Both the position numbers and the translations under genes were made by a program. DNA of 64,000 bases, taken from the NCBI GenBank assembly GCA_017308475.1, contig JAFKEU010000004.1, positions 579,226-643,225 of the forward strand. The letters run 5' to 3'. Origin of the DNA: Alphaproteobacteria bacterium (lineage in GTDB: Bacteria > Pseudomonadota > Alphaproteobacteria > Micropepsales > Micropepsaceae). The notes beneath the pieces were generated by a model. It had not been told where the DNA came from, did no database searches, and saw only the letters and a program-made list of their open reading frames with translations. Below are positions 35,278-43,934 of the stretch, piece by piece. The number at the start of each line of letters is the position of its first letter. Position 1 is the stretch's first letter.

Positions 35278-36602
35278 AGCGCTTTCAGCGATGCCTCGAA
35301 CTGCTCCAGGGTGAAGGCGACATCGTCCATCGTATGGGCCGCCGACAGCGAGCACTGCTTGGTGGCGATGGGCACGAAGAAGACGCCACGTTCAACAAGG
35401 CCGCGGCGCAGCGCCACGTCGCGGGCGAAATCGTGCCCTTTGATGATGTCGTGCAGGTCGCGCGGCGGCGTTTCCATCAGATAGAAGGAAAAGGCCGAAC
35501 CCTGGCGCGCCACGCAGGCTGCAATTCCCGCATGTTTGAAGATGTCCAGAATGCCGGCCTCCATCGCCGCACCCATCTTTTCCATCCGCGGATAGATCTC
35601 GTTTCCGTTCGTCGCCAGATGACGCACAGTTTCGATCGCCGCGGCCACGGCCACGGGATGGCCATTATAGGTGCCCGCCACGAAGGGGCGCTTGGACGGA
35701 TCGGGGTCGACGATGCTGTCCATGTACCTGGACTTCCCCCCCACCATGGCAATGGGAAAGCCGTTGGCCACCGCCTTGCCATAGACGACAAGATCGGGCA
35801 TCACGCCGCTGAGCGCGCTGTAGCCGCCCAGCGCGTGGCGAAAGCCGGTCTTGACTTCGTCGAACACCAGAAGAAAACCAAGCTCGTCAGCGAGTGCGCG
35901 CAGGCCTTCCAGATAACCGGGACCGGGTTTGACCACGCCGATATTCTGAAGCAGCGGCTCGGTAACCAAGGCGGCTACCGGATAGCGGCGGCAGACATAG
36001 CGGACCGACTCAAGGTCGTTGAAGTTGATTGCGTGGACGAAACGGGTGTCGAGGATTGTTGTGCCCGCGCCCAGCGGCTTCAACGGATATTCGCCGGGCG
36101 ACACGCGCGGACCGATCTCGGCAAGCGTGTTGAAGACATTGCAGGCCAGTTCGTCGGAATTGCCGTTATAGCCACCCTGCATCACGATGATGTGGCTCTT
36201 ACCCGTCACCGCGCGGGCGATGCGCACCGCCAGCGCGTCCGCCTCGCTGCCGGTGTTCAGCAACGTCAGCTTCTCCACCGCCGGGACATGAGTAACGATC
36301 AGTTCGGCCAGCATCCCTTCCAGCACCGATGGACCAGCGCCGAATAGGCTGTCGCCCGTGGTCAGGGCCGCGGCGGCGGCCTCGTTCACCGGCCGGAAAT
36401 TGTGGCCGAGGAAATAGGGCGCAAAGCCGGCGTGATAGTCGATATAGCGCTTGCCCGCCGCGTCCCAAAGATACGCACCCTCGCCCTTCACGAAGGCGAC
36501 GGCGGGATCGATGCTGCGGTTGACCGACGAGATGCCGCCGGGAATAAAACGGCGGTTATGCTCCAGAATCGCCTTGGATGTGGGCGTATCGTTCTTATCC
36601 AT
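35274..36602 (-). CDS. Class III aminotransferase (glutamate-1-semialdehyde aminomutase-like)
   Basis: 442 residues from ATG 36602, which overlaps the end of the upstream hydrolase gene by 8 bp. Class-III features: SRFIPGG-like FIPGGISSVNRSIDP, YIDYHAGFAPYFLGHN, LLNTGSEADALAVRIAR, LVFDEVKTGFR (PLP Asp) and the PLP lysine in VVYGKAVANGFPIAMVGG. It is similar to HemL but its operon is not tetrapyrrole-related, so a catabolic transaminase or aminomutase is more likely; beta-transaminases of this group are common. Third gene of the symporter-hydrolase-aminotransferase operon. Confidence 0.86.
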   Translation of the reverse strand: MDKNDTPTSKAILEHNRRFIPGGISSVNRSIDPAVAFVKGEGAYLWDAAGKRYIDYHAGFAPYFLGHNFRPVNEAAAAALTTGDSLFGAGPSVLEGMLAELIVTHVPAVEKLTLLNTGSEADALAVRIARAVTGKSHIIVMQGGYNGNSDELACNVFNTLAEIGPRVSPGEYPLKPLGAGTTILDTRFVHAINFNDLESVRYVCRRYPVAALVTEPLLQNIGVVKPGPGYLEGLRALADELGFLLVFDEVKTGFRHALGGYSALSGVMPDLVVYGKAVANGFPIAMVGGKSRYMDSIVDPDPSKRPFVAGTYNGHPVAVAAAIETVRHLATNGNEIYPRMEKMGAAMEAGILDIFKHAGIAACVARQGSAFSFYLMETPPRDLHDIIKGHDFARDVALRRGLVERGVFFVPIATKQCSLSAAHTMDDVAFTLEQFEASLKAL

Positions 36603-37995
36603 GGGCGGCTTCAAGCTCGGTAAGTGCGTGGGTCGTATCCTCGATCACCTGCTCCAGGCAGCCGGGTTTGAACAGCGAAATCCTGATCTGGTAGAGGCCC
36701 GGCTTGTCATAGGTGTCCGCCGGAGCGAGATAGCCGACATTGCCATTGACGATATTCAGCACCATCACGGCGCGGCCGGGGAACCGGCGGCGCATTTCCT
36801 TCTGGAAATGGCAATAGGCCTCGGCCGGCGCGCCGATCAGGATGGCATCGCCGATCTGCCACAGCGTCATTCTCAGTGCGCGGCTTTTGCCCTCGCCAAC
36901 ATCGCGCCGGACCATCAGCCGCCGCTCCAGCCGTTCGCGCATATAGCGGTCGGTGGTGGTCTTCAGGCTTTCCAGCAGTTCGACCTCGGTCGGCAGGTCG
37001 ACATAGGCGAGCTCGGTGATCGACGTGGTGGCCACCAGCGCGGTGCTGGCGGGCTTGGGCCGAAGGCTCCAGCGGCCCAGGCGCGCGCCCGATTCCTCGA
37101 TCCGGTCAAAGGCGAACTCCTGTTCCGGCGGCAGCATACCCGTCAGCGTGGATAGTGCCGCATAGCCCAGTTGGCGTCCGTTCTGGTCGGCGACAGCGAC
37201 ATCGGCCTCATACGAACGCAGCGGCGTCATGTCGCCCGATGCGCCGTGCAGGAACAGGCAGGGTGCCCCGTCCGTATCACGCTCAACCACTTCGCGCATT
37301 GCGCCGTAATAGTCGGGCGAGATCAACTTGTTGCCGCCGCCCAGGCTGACGGGATGGCAGGCATAGTTCACCATTGTGGCCATGATCCTGCCGCCGGCAT
37401 CCGTCACCCGGCCCACCAGTACGGTGTCGTCCGACGGGCCATCGGGGTTGACGCTGCAGAGGAAGGTCTCACTGTCCAGCACCAGGTCGCGATTGCGCGC
37501 CAGGTCGCAGCGGCCATAGGCCCAGGAAGCGACCGCGGGCTGGGCGTTGACCTTTGCGCCCGTGATCGCGGCAGCACAGGCGTCCACCACCTTGTCGCGG
37601 TAAGGCGGGATCAGGTGGCCGCCCTGGCGCTCGACATTCTGCAGGTTGGACGCAGGCCCGGAATGGGTATGGCCCATATGGACGATCAGCTGGTCATCGC
37701 GGATACCGGCCTTTTCCACAATACGGGTCCGGATCTCGCGTTCATGGGCGTTGTCGTACCACCAACCAAGGTCCAGGCAGAGAAGATACAGTTCCAATTG
37801 CGGATCTCGGCCCCGCAGGAACAGACAAGTAGCATAGAGCGGTCGATGAATTCCTTCCGCCGCATCGTGCATGGCGCTGCCCCAGGAGCGCGCATAGATG
37901 CCGGCGGGCGGGGTGACGTCGGTGCGTGCCACGCCCATATCGCCCTTGAATTCAGATTGGCGGATCACAAGGTCTGACAGGTTCTTCTTGTTCAT
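36595..37995 (-). CDS. Neutral/alkaline ceramidase-like hydrolase without signal peptide
   Basis: 466 residues from ATG 37995 (AAGGATAGGG upstream). The N-terminal domain matches neutral ceramidases: MGVARTDVTPPAGIYARSWG, LLCLDLGWW, VHMGHTHSGP (metal-site His pair), VNYACHPVSLGG and LFLHGASGDMTPL. The true ceramidase C-terminal beta domain is shortened. There is no signal peptide, so it should be cytoplasmic, unlike the secreted ceramidases. ATGA overlap with the symporter stop upstream and an 8-bp overlap with the aminotransferase downstream suggest that it hydrolyses an imported amide whose product is then transaminated (inference). Confidence 0.75.
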   Translation of the reverse strand: MNKKNLSDLVIRQSEFKGDMGVARTDVTPPAGIYARSWGSAMHDAAEGIHRPLYATCLFLRGRDPQLELYLLCLDLGWWYDNAHEREIRTRIVEKAGIRDDQLIVHMGHTHSGPASNLQNVERQGGHLIPPYRDKVVDACAAAITGAKVNAQPAVASWAYGRCDLARNRDLVLDSETFLCSVNPDGPSDDTVLVGRVTDAGGRIMATMVNYACHPVSLGGGNKLISPDYYGAMREVVERDTDGAPCLFLHGASGDMTPLRSYEADVAVADQNGRQLGYAALSTLTGMLPPEQEFAFDRIEESGARLGRWSLRPKPASTALVATTSITELAYVDLPTEVELLESLKTTTDRYMRERLERRLMVRRDVGEGKSRALRMTLWQIGDAILIGAPAEAYCHFQKEMRRRFPGRAVMVLNIVNGNVGYLAPADTYDKPGLYQIRISLFKPGCLEQVIEDTTHALTELEAAHG

Positions 37996-39713
37996 GGCCC
38001 TATCCTTGTTGGGAAGAATATCTGACTGAAGATCAGCATGCACAGGCAGGTGAGCACGAGCAGAAGGCCCGCCCACAACCAAATACTATTATACCATTTA
38101 TCGCCCAATCCTGCCTTCAGGGTTTCCCTGGAATTCCAGAAGGTAACCGGCTCGGCTTCGGTACCAGGCGCGGGCGCCGGGTGGATCAGGGTTCCGGCCA
38201 CGCACAACAGGATCGACACCAGAAGGCAGATCGGCGCCTGGTTGCCGAAGGGATAGAACCAGCCGGGCATGGCAAAGGCGGCGCCCAGAATCTTCATCAC
38301 GAATCCGCACCCCAGCCCGCCCACGATGGCCGCCATCGCGCCCGCCCCATTGGTGCGCTTCCACAAAAGGCCCACCCACAGGATGGCGGCGAAGGGTGGG
38401 GCGACGAAGGCGTTTATGGTCTGCATATACTGATAGACGCCGTCATTCTGGCGGCTGATATAGATGGCCATGGCGATGCCGGCCAGCACCGCGGCGATGC
38501 TGGCCCAGATGCCGAAGCGCACCTTCTGTTTCTCGGTGGCATCGGGGTTGATCAGCGGCACATAGATGTCCAGCGTCAGCACTGCCGCCGTCGCATTGAC
38601 CACGGAACTGACTGTTGACTGGACGGCGCTGATCAGGACCGCCAGCAGAAGCCCGCGCAAGCCCGCCGGAAGGAATTCGCGCACCAGAACGACAAAGCCG
38701 CCGTCGGCCCGGTGCTGGGCATCGGCCCAGTTGCCCATTAGGAATTCGGGATGCCGCGCGAACAGGATCATGCCCGGCAGCACGATGATCAGCGGCAGGA
38801 ACAGCTTGGCATAGCCCGCCATCACCAGCCCCATGCGCGCGTGCCACACATCGCGCGCGCCCAGCACGCGCTGGACGATGAACTGGTTCATCACCCCGTA
38901 CCAAACCCCCACCGCCAGGAGGCCGAAGAAGGTTCCGGTCCAGGGAGCCAATGGATGATCGGGCGGCTGGAACACAGTCAGCCGATTGTAGGCGCCGTAT
39001 TGGGTCAGATGGCTTCCGCTGGCGACAAGCGCCTGATGCCAGGGGCCCTGATCGGCGATGTTGAGATGGATGACATTGACGAAGCCGTCTATCAGGCTGC
39101 CAGTGGGGCTCATCGCCTTCAGTGCCAGGACGGTCAAAAGGCCCACGCCGCCGATCTTCACCACTGCGGTGACCAGGCCCGTCCAGGCCACGGTGTTGAG
39201 GCCGCCATAGACCGCCCATCCCCCCGCGAACAGGCCGGTGCCGATGATGCAGGCCAGCAACGGCCAACCGAAGAAACCCGACAGCGCCAGTCCGCCCGCA
39301 TACATCACCGCGGACATGAAAATGGTGATGTTGGCGAAGATGGTCAGCAGCGCGAAGGCCTGGCGCACGCCGCGCCCGAACCGCCGGGCCAGGTATTCCG
39401 GCACGGTCGTGACCTGCGCCCGGATCAGGAAAGGCACGAAAAGGAAGACGATGATAATTTCGGCTAGCGAGGTCTGCCATTGGGCCAGCGCCGGGACCAC
39501 GCCCATGACGGTGCTGGCGCCGACCAGGCCGATGAAATGCTCGGTCGAGACATTGGCGGCGACATAGGATCCGCCGACTGCGTACCAGGGAAGTCTCCGG
39601 CCGGCGAGGAAATAGTCCGTGGAATTGTCGCGCTCGCCGCGGCCCGAAACAACGCCCACGACACACAGCGCCGCCAGGAAAATGAAGAACTCGACATAGT
39701 CGAGCGGCAGCAT
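37992..39713 (-). CDS. Sodium:solute symporter (SSS family)
   Basis: 573 residues from ATG 39713; a TTG at 39734 would add seven residues but its GGAAGG is too close. About 14 hydrophobic segments. Family signs: GRGERDNSTDYFLAGRRLPW, STEHFIGLVGASTV, TVPEYLARRFGRG, AVYGGLNTVAWTGLVTAVVK and the Ala/Ser-rich SAVQSTVSSVVNATAAVLTLDIY. It imports an organic solute with Na+; the substrate is presumably that of the ceramidase-like hydrolase. First gene of the three-gene overlapping operon and divergent from a BtuB-like receptor gene, which might bring the same compound across the outer membrane. Confidence 0.91.
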   Translation of the reverse strand: MLPLDYVEFFIFLAALCVVGVVSGRGERDNSTDYFLAGRRLPWYAVGGSYVAANVSTEHFIGLVGASTVMGVVPALAQWQTSLAEIIIVFLFVPFLIRAQVTTVPEYLARRFGRGVRQAFALLTIFANITIFMSAVMYAGGLALSGFFGWPLLACIIGTGLFAGGWAVYGGLNTVAWTGLVTAVVKIGGVGLLTVLALKAMSPTGSLIDGFVNVIHLNIADQGPWHQALVASGSHLTQYGAYNRLTVFQPPDHPLAPWTGTFFGLLAVGVWYGVMNQFIVQRVLGARDVWHARMGLVMAGYAKLFLPLIIVLPGMILFARHPEFLMGNWADAQHRADGGFVVLVREFLPAGLRGLLLAVLISAVQSTVSSVVNATAAVLTLDIYVPLINPDATEKQKVRFGIWASIAAVLAGIAMAIYISRQNDGVYQYMQTINAFVAPPFAAILWVGLLWKRTNGAGAMAAIVGGLGCGFVMKILGAAFAMPGWFYPFGNQAPICLLVSILLCVAGTLIHPAPAPGTEAEPVTFWNSRETLKAGLGDKWYNSIWLWAGLLLVLTCLCMLIFSQIFFPTRIGP

Positions 39714-39898
39714 GGAAAGCGTTGCCGTCCCCAAAATCCTTCCCCCCCGGCGCGACGCCCAAAGTTTATGGCGCTACCGGAACCCTAAACCAGGTTTGTC
39801 TCTCACGCCAAGGACCGCATTTGCGCCGCCGGAACGCGGACGATAGATTGCCGGCAGTGAAACCGGCCACGGCCGATTATCCCGGGAAACCGATCCAT

Positions 39899-41821
39899 AT
39901 GCTGCGTCTTTCAAACCGCGCGCGTCTTGGCGCGGCGCTGTTTTTTTGCTGTTCCTCCCCTGCCCTCGCCCAGACAGCGGATCAGGCGATGAATGCCCCC
40001 GAAAATGCCCCGGAAAACGTCATAGTGACCGCGACGCACTTGGCCGGCGGTGTGGCGGCGCGCGATGCCAATGTCGCGCTGATCGACGCGGCCCAGATCG
40101 CTGCCCGCCAGCCTTCCAGCGTGGTGGAGTTGCTGCGCGACCTGCCCGGCGTCTATGTGCAGCAGTCGGGTGGACGCGGCAGCGTGGTGTCGCTCTTCAC
40201 CCGCGGCGCCAAGCCGAACTTCACGCTTGTGCTGCTGGACGGAGTGAAGGCCAACGACCCCACCAACACGCGCGGCGGCTCCTATGATTTCTCCACCCTC
40301 GACCTGAACGACATCCAGCGGGTAGAGATGGTGCGCGGGCCCGCCTCGGCGGTCTATGGCTCCGACGCGGTGGGCGGGGTGATCAACATCATCACCCGGC
40401 GCGGCACGCCCGATCTGCAGGCGGGGCTGGAGGCGGAAGGCGGCAGCTTCGGATACTGGCGCGCGGGCGGCCACGTGTCGGGGCCCATCGGCGAAGCCCA
40501 GGCAAATCTGGGGTTGTCCTATGATGACAGCGGCATGCCGGTGGCCGGCAGCAACGTAAAGGGCACCAGCGTCGATGGCGCGCTGGCGCTGCCGCAGATC
40601 GCCGGCACCAGCCTCAGCTTCAATGGCCGCTATGGCAGCAGCGCCGCCACCAGCTTCCCCGATTCCAGCGGCGGGCCGCGCCTGTCGGTGCTGCGCACCC
40701 TGGACCATCGCGACATTGATGAAGGCGTTTTCGGCGCCCATGCCGCGCGCAACTTGTCGAATGGCTGGTCGATGATGCTGGACTATGGGCTCTATACCCG
40801 CAGCTCCGATGCCCGCTCGCCAGGGGTGGCGCCCAGCGCGCAGACGCCGTTCGGCATTCCCGCCAATACCGACAATGCGCGCTTCACCCGCAACCAGCTG
40901 ACCTGGACCAACCGTTTCACGCCCGCCGACGGGCTGGATGTGGCGGCGGGGATGGATCTTCAGATCGAGCACGGCACCGATGACGGCACGCTGGATTTCG
41001 GCTTTCCCCTGCCCACCCATTTCGCGCTGGACCGCACGCTGTGGTCGGCCTTCGCAGAGGCGCGCTACCTGCTGGACGAACGGCTCAGCCTGTCGGCCAG
41101 CGGGCGTTATGACAACAATGACGGCGGCGAGCATTTCAGCCCCCAGCTGCGTGCCGATTATGCGCTGCCCGATAGCGGCACGCATTTCCAGGTCAGCTGG
41201 GGCAGAGCCTACAAGCTGCCCAGCTTCTATGCCCTGGGAAATCCGGTCGTCGGCGATCCCACCCTCAAGCCGGAAGATGCCGAGACGGTCGAGGGCGGCG
41301 TCACCCAGGACCTCTGGGCCTTCGGCCGCTGGAAGCTGGAAGGCTATGACACCCATTATTCCGACCTGATCGATTTTCAGCCCGGCGCGGTGCCCAAGCT
41401 GGTCAACCTTTCCAGCGTGCATGTGCGGGGCATGGAAACCTCGCTGGCGCTGGATTTCGGCAACTTCACCGCCGCGCCGCATGTTTCCTATACCAATGCA
41501 CGCAATGAGCTGACCGGAGCGCCGCTGCGCGATGTGCCCGAATGGCTGGCGGGTGCCTCGCTGACCTGGCGGCCGATCGATGTCGCCGAATTCAATCTGG
41601 ACGTGACGCATGTGGGATCGATGATCGACAACTCCGTCCCCACCGGCGACGTCACTCTGGGCAGCCGTCTGCGCACCGATCTTGCGGTATCGTACCGGGT
41701 GACGCCGCAGCTGAAGCTGAACGCCTCGGTCGAGAACCTGCTGGATGCCCATTATGAGGATGTGGTTGGTTTCCCCGCGCCCGGCGCGCTGGTGCGGGCG
41801 GGGATCAGCGCATCCCTTTAG
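39899..41821 (+). CDS. TonB-dependent outer-membrane receptor (BtuB-like)
   Basis: 640 residues from ATG 39899; the upstream ORF extension lacks a signal. Signal peptide (RLGAALFFCCSSPALAQ), TonB-box region ENVIVTATH, then the plug: LIDAAQIAARQPSSVVELLRDLPGVYVQQSGGRGSVVSLFTRGAKPNFTLVLLDGVKAND and VEMVRGPASAVYGSDAVGGVINIITR, followed by a 22-strand barrel with a C-terminal ISASL. The size and the plug resemble BtuB, but there is no cobalamin riboswitch or cobalamin gene nearby, so the ligand is open. The 185 bp upstream, shared with the symporter gene, hold no other gene. Confidence 0.87.
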   Translation: MLRLSNRARLGAALFFCCSSPALAQTADQAMNAPENAPENVIVTATHLAGGVAARDANVALIDAAQIAARQPSSVVELLRDLPGVYVQQSGGRGSVVSLFTRGAKPNFTLVLLDGVKANDPTNTRGGSYDFSTLDLNDIQRVEMVRGPASAVYGSDAVGGVINIITRRGTPDLQAGLEAEGGSFGYWRAGGHVSGPIGEAQANLGLSYDDSGMPVAGSNVKGTSVDGALALPQIAGTSLSFNGRYGSSAATSFPDSSGGPRLSVLRTLDHRDIDEGVFGAHAARNLSNGWSMMLDYGLYTRSSDARSPGVAPSAQTPFGIPANTDNARFTRNQLTWTNRFTPADGLDVAAGMDLQIEHGTDDGTLDFGFPLPTHFALDRTLWSAFAEARYLLDERLSLSASGRYDNNDGGEHFSPQLRADYALPDSGTHFQVSWGRAYKLPSFYALGNPVVGDPTLKPEDAETVEGGVTQDLWAFGRWKLEGYDTHYSDLIDFQPGAVPKLVNLSSVHVRGMETSLALDFGNFTAAPHVSYTNARNELTGAPLRDVPEWLAGASLTWRPIDVAEFNLDVTHVGSMIDNSVPTGDVTLGSRLRTDLAVSYRVTPQLKLNASVENLLDAHYEDVVGFPAPGALVRAGISASL

Positions 41822-43199
41822 CGCGCAGGCGCTTCAGGAACTTGAAGGCATAGAGCATCACCCGCGCACGCGGCTTCTGCATGGGCCCGCTGATGGCGGG
41901 CAGACCCAGTGCTTCCAGATGGCGCATCGCGGTATCATCGCCGCCTTCGGGATGCATGGCCACCCAGTAAAGGAGTTTGGCGAGATCGGGATCGCCGAAC
42001 ATCTCGCGCAACCGCGTGAACACGAGCGGCGGAAGGAATTTCTCCATCTGCTCCATTTGCAGCACGTCCGGAACCGCCAACACGGAGAGCCAGTTGCGCA
42101 CCCGTTGGACCGGATCGGCCACCATGCCCGGCCGCCAGTGATCCAGCGCCGCATCGATGTTCGCGATGCGCTCGGCCACTTGGGGATCGGGCGCCTCGTC
42201 GGGCGCAGCAATGGGGGCGACGATGCCGCCGTCGGGCGGCAGCCGGTCAAAGGCGATGGCGTCGAAATCGGCCGCTGTCACCGCTTCCCAGCTCGCGGGC
42301 ATGGGGATGGCGGGGGCGCGGAAATCGCCGACCTTGGGCACCGCCTCGGTATCGACGGCGTCGATGGCGCGGACCTGGCCGTGCATTTCCGCCACAACGC
42401 CCACCGCGATCCACATGCCAACCGCCAGCAAGAGCCAGGCCTTGCCCGGTCTGGCGGAAAAACGCTCGCCGCCGTCCCAACGAAACATCATCGCGGCGGC
42501 CAGGGCGCCCGCGGTCCCGATCAGGAGCAGCGCAGCAAGATCGAAGCCGGTGCCGGTAAGCCCGCGCCCCGTCACCGCCGCTTGCATCGCTTCGACCGCG
42601 TAGCGGCCGGGGAAGAAGGCCGAGATGTGCTGCGCCCAATCCGGCAGGGTGGACAGCGGCACGGCGACGCCGCCCACCATCAGCATGGGCAGGAAGATGC
42701 ACTGCCCCAGCGCCTGCACCGCCGGCACGGTATCCGCCAGCATGGCGATAACCAGCCCGAAGCCAATGAAGGCGACGGATGCGACGGTGAAGGCTGCCAG
42801 CAGCGACAGCGGATGCAGCGGCAGCGGCATGCCGAATGCAAAGCCCACCGCCAACTGCAGCAGCGCCGCGGTAAGAAGCAGCACATAGCGCGCCGCCAAA
42901 AGGCTGGCGATGAATACCCAGACCGGGGCCGGGGTGATGGCATAGCGCCGCCACACGCCGCGTTCGCGTTCCGAAACAAGCGTTGTGGGCAACCCGAAAC
43001 AGGCCCCGCCCAGCACCGTCACGGTCAGAAGCTGGCCCAGATGCAACGCCAGCGGCACTTCATCGTTGCGCCAGATCACCCAGAAGGCGACCAGGAAGAT
43101 CAACGGAAACAGATAGCCATAGATCACCGCCATCCGGTTGCGAAAATTCAGCTTCAGACTGAGTCCCGTCTGGAACAGCACAAGCGACAGCGCGTTCAT
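41805..43199 (-). CDS. ABC-2 type permease with a C-terminal soluble extension
   Basis: 464 residues. Residues about 1-255 form a typical ABC-2 exporter permease with six helices (FQTGLSLKLNFRNRMAVIYGYLFPLIFLVAFW, ERERGVWRRYAITPAP, LPMLMVGGVAVPLSTLPDW). A further helix about 275-295 (AWLLLAVGMWIAVGVVAEM) is followed by about 165 residues of soluble sequence unlike the family, rich in Pro and ending in a helical VLQMEQMEKFLPPLVFTRLREMF stretch. This tail is unusual: most family members end after the sixth helix. Starts at ATGA overlap with the ATPase gene. It overlaps the receptor gene end by 17 bp on the opposite strand. Confidence 0.85.
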   Translation of the reverse strand: MNALSLVLFQTGLSLKLNFRNRMAVIYGYLFPLIFLVAFWVIWRNDEVPLALHLGQLLTVTVLGGACFGLPTTLVSERERGVWRRYAITPAPVWVFIASLLAARYVLLLTAALLQLAVGFAFGMPLPLHPLSLLAAFTVASVAFIGFGLVIAMLADTVPAVQALGQCIFLPMLMVGGVAVPLSTLPDWAQHISAFFPGRYAVEAMQAAVTGRGLTGTGFDLAALLLIGTAGALAAAMMFRWDGGERFSARPGKAWLLLAVGMWIAVGVVAEMHGQVRAIDAVDTEAVPKVGDFRAPAIPMPASWEAVTAADFDAIAFDRLPPDGGIVAPIAAPDEAPDPQVAERIANIDAALDHWRPGMVADPVQRVRNWLSVLAVPDVLQMEQMEKFLPPLVFTRLREMFGDPDLAKLLYWVAMHPEGGDDTAMRHLEALGLPAISGPMQKPRARVMLYAFKFLKRLRAKGMR

Positions 43200-43930
43200 C
43201 GTCCACTGTCCGCCAGCGCCGTGCCAGTCAATGCAAGAATCGCGTCTTCCAGCGAAGTATGGGCGCCGATTACCGCATCCGGCGCGCCTTCGGCGACGAT
43301 TCGTCCCCGGTGCAGCACGGCGATGCGGTCGCACAGTTCCATCGCCTCGCTCATGTCATGGGTGGCGATCAGGAGCGCGCGGCCCTCGGCCCGCATCGCG
43401 CGCATATCGTCGTGAAGGGCGCGGCGCATACCCACATCCAGTCCCGCCGCCGCTTCGTCCAGCAGCAGTACCGCCGGATTGCCGGCAAAAGCCAGCGCCA
43501 GCGCCAGACGCTGTTTCTGCCCGCCCGACAGGGTCTCGTAAAGGCCATCCGCTTTTTCCAGAAGGCCGAAACGCGCCAGCAGCACCTCTCCGTCCTGATG
43601 GGCGCCATAGAGCCGCGCGAACTGGGCCAGCGCCTCGCGCGGGGTGATCTTGTCGGGAAGGCCCGTTTGCTGCAGCACCACGCCGATGCGCGCGTGTGCC
43701 TGGCGAGGGGCCTTCAGCGCATCGATCCCGCACACGCTGATGGTGCCGGCATCGGGACGTCGAAGCCCCAGGATGCATTCCAGCGTGGTGGTCTTGCCCG
43801 CACCGTTGGGCCCCAGCAGCCCGACGATCTCGCCGGCAGCGACATCGAGGCTTATTCCCCGCACCGCCTCCTGTTTGCCGTATCGCTTGCCGAGGCCCTG
43901 GATGGAGAGCCGAACCCCGCGTGCCGCCAT
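43196..43930 (-). CDS. ABC transporter ATP-binding protein
   Basis: 244 residues, from ATG 43930. Walker A GLLGPNGAGKTTT, Q-loop GVVLQQTGL, signature LSGGQKQRLALA, Walker B VLLLDEAAAGLD and the switch His in IATHDMSEAMELC. It drives the ABC-2 permease encoded just downstream with a 4-bp overlap. The pair would export a hydrophobic or polymeric compound; nothing nearby defines which. The gene starts 4 bp after the stop of the haem-binding protein gene. Confidence 0.93.
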   Translation of the reverse strand: MAARGVRLSIQGLGKRYGKQEAVRGISLDVAAGEIVGLLGPNGAGKTTTLECILGLRRPDAGTISVCGIDALKAPRQAHARIGVVLQQTGLPDKITPREALAQFARLYGAHQDGEVLLARFGLLEKADGLYETLSGGQKQRLALALAFAGNPAVLLLDEAAAGLDVGMRRALHDDMRAMRAEGRALLIATHDMSEAMELCDRIAVLHRGRIVAEGAPDAVIGAHTSLEDAILALTGTALADSGR

Positions 43931-43934
43931 TGCG

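Noticed and set aside
39714..39898. Possible cobalamin riboswitch before the BtuB-like receptor
   Set aside because: I looked for the B12-box and the conserved core strings in the 185-bp leader and found none, so ligand assignment to cobalamin is not supported.
39911..41752. 613-residue open frame antisense to the BtuB-like receptor gene
   Set aside because: It lacks a recognisable domain and a ribosome site and mirrors a GC-rich coding gene, where long antisense frames are expected. The plus-strand protein has clear receptor motifs.
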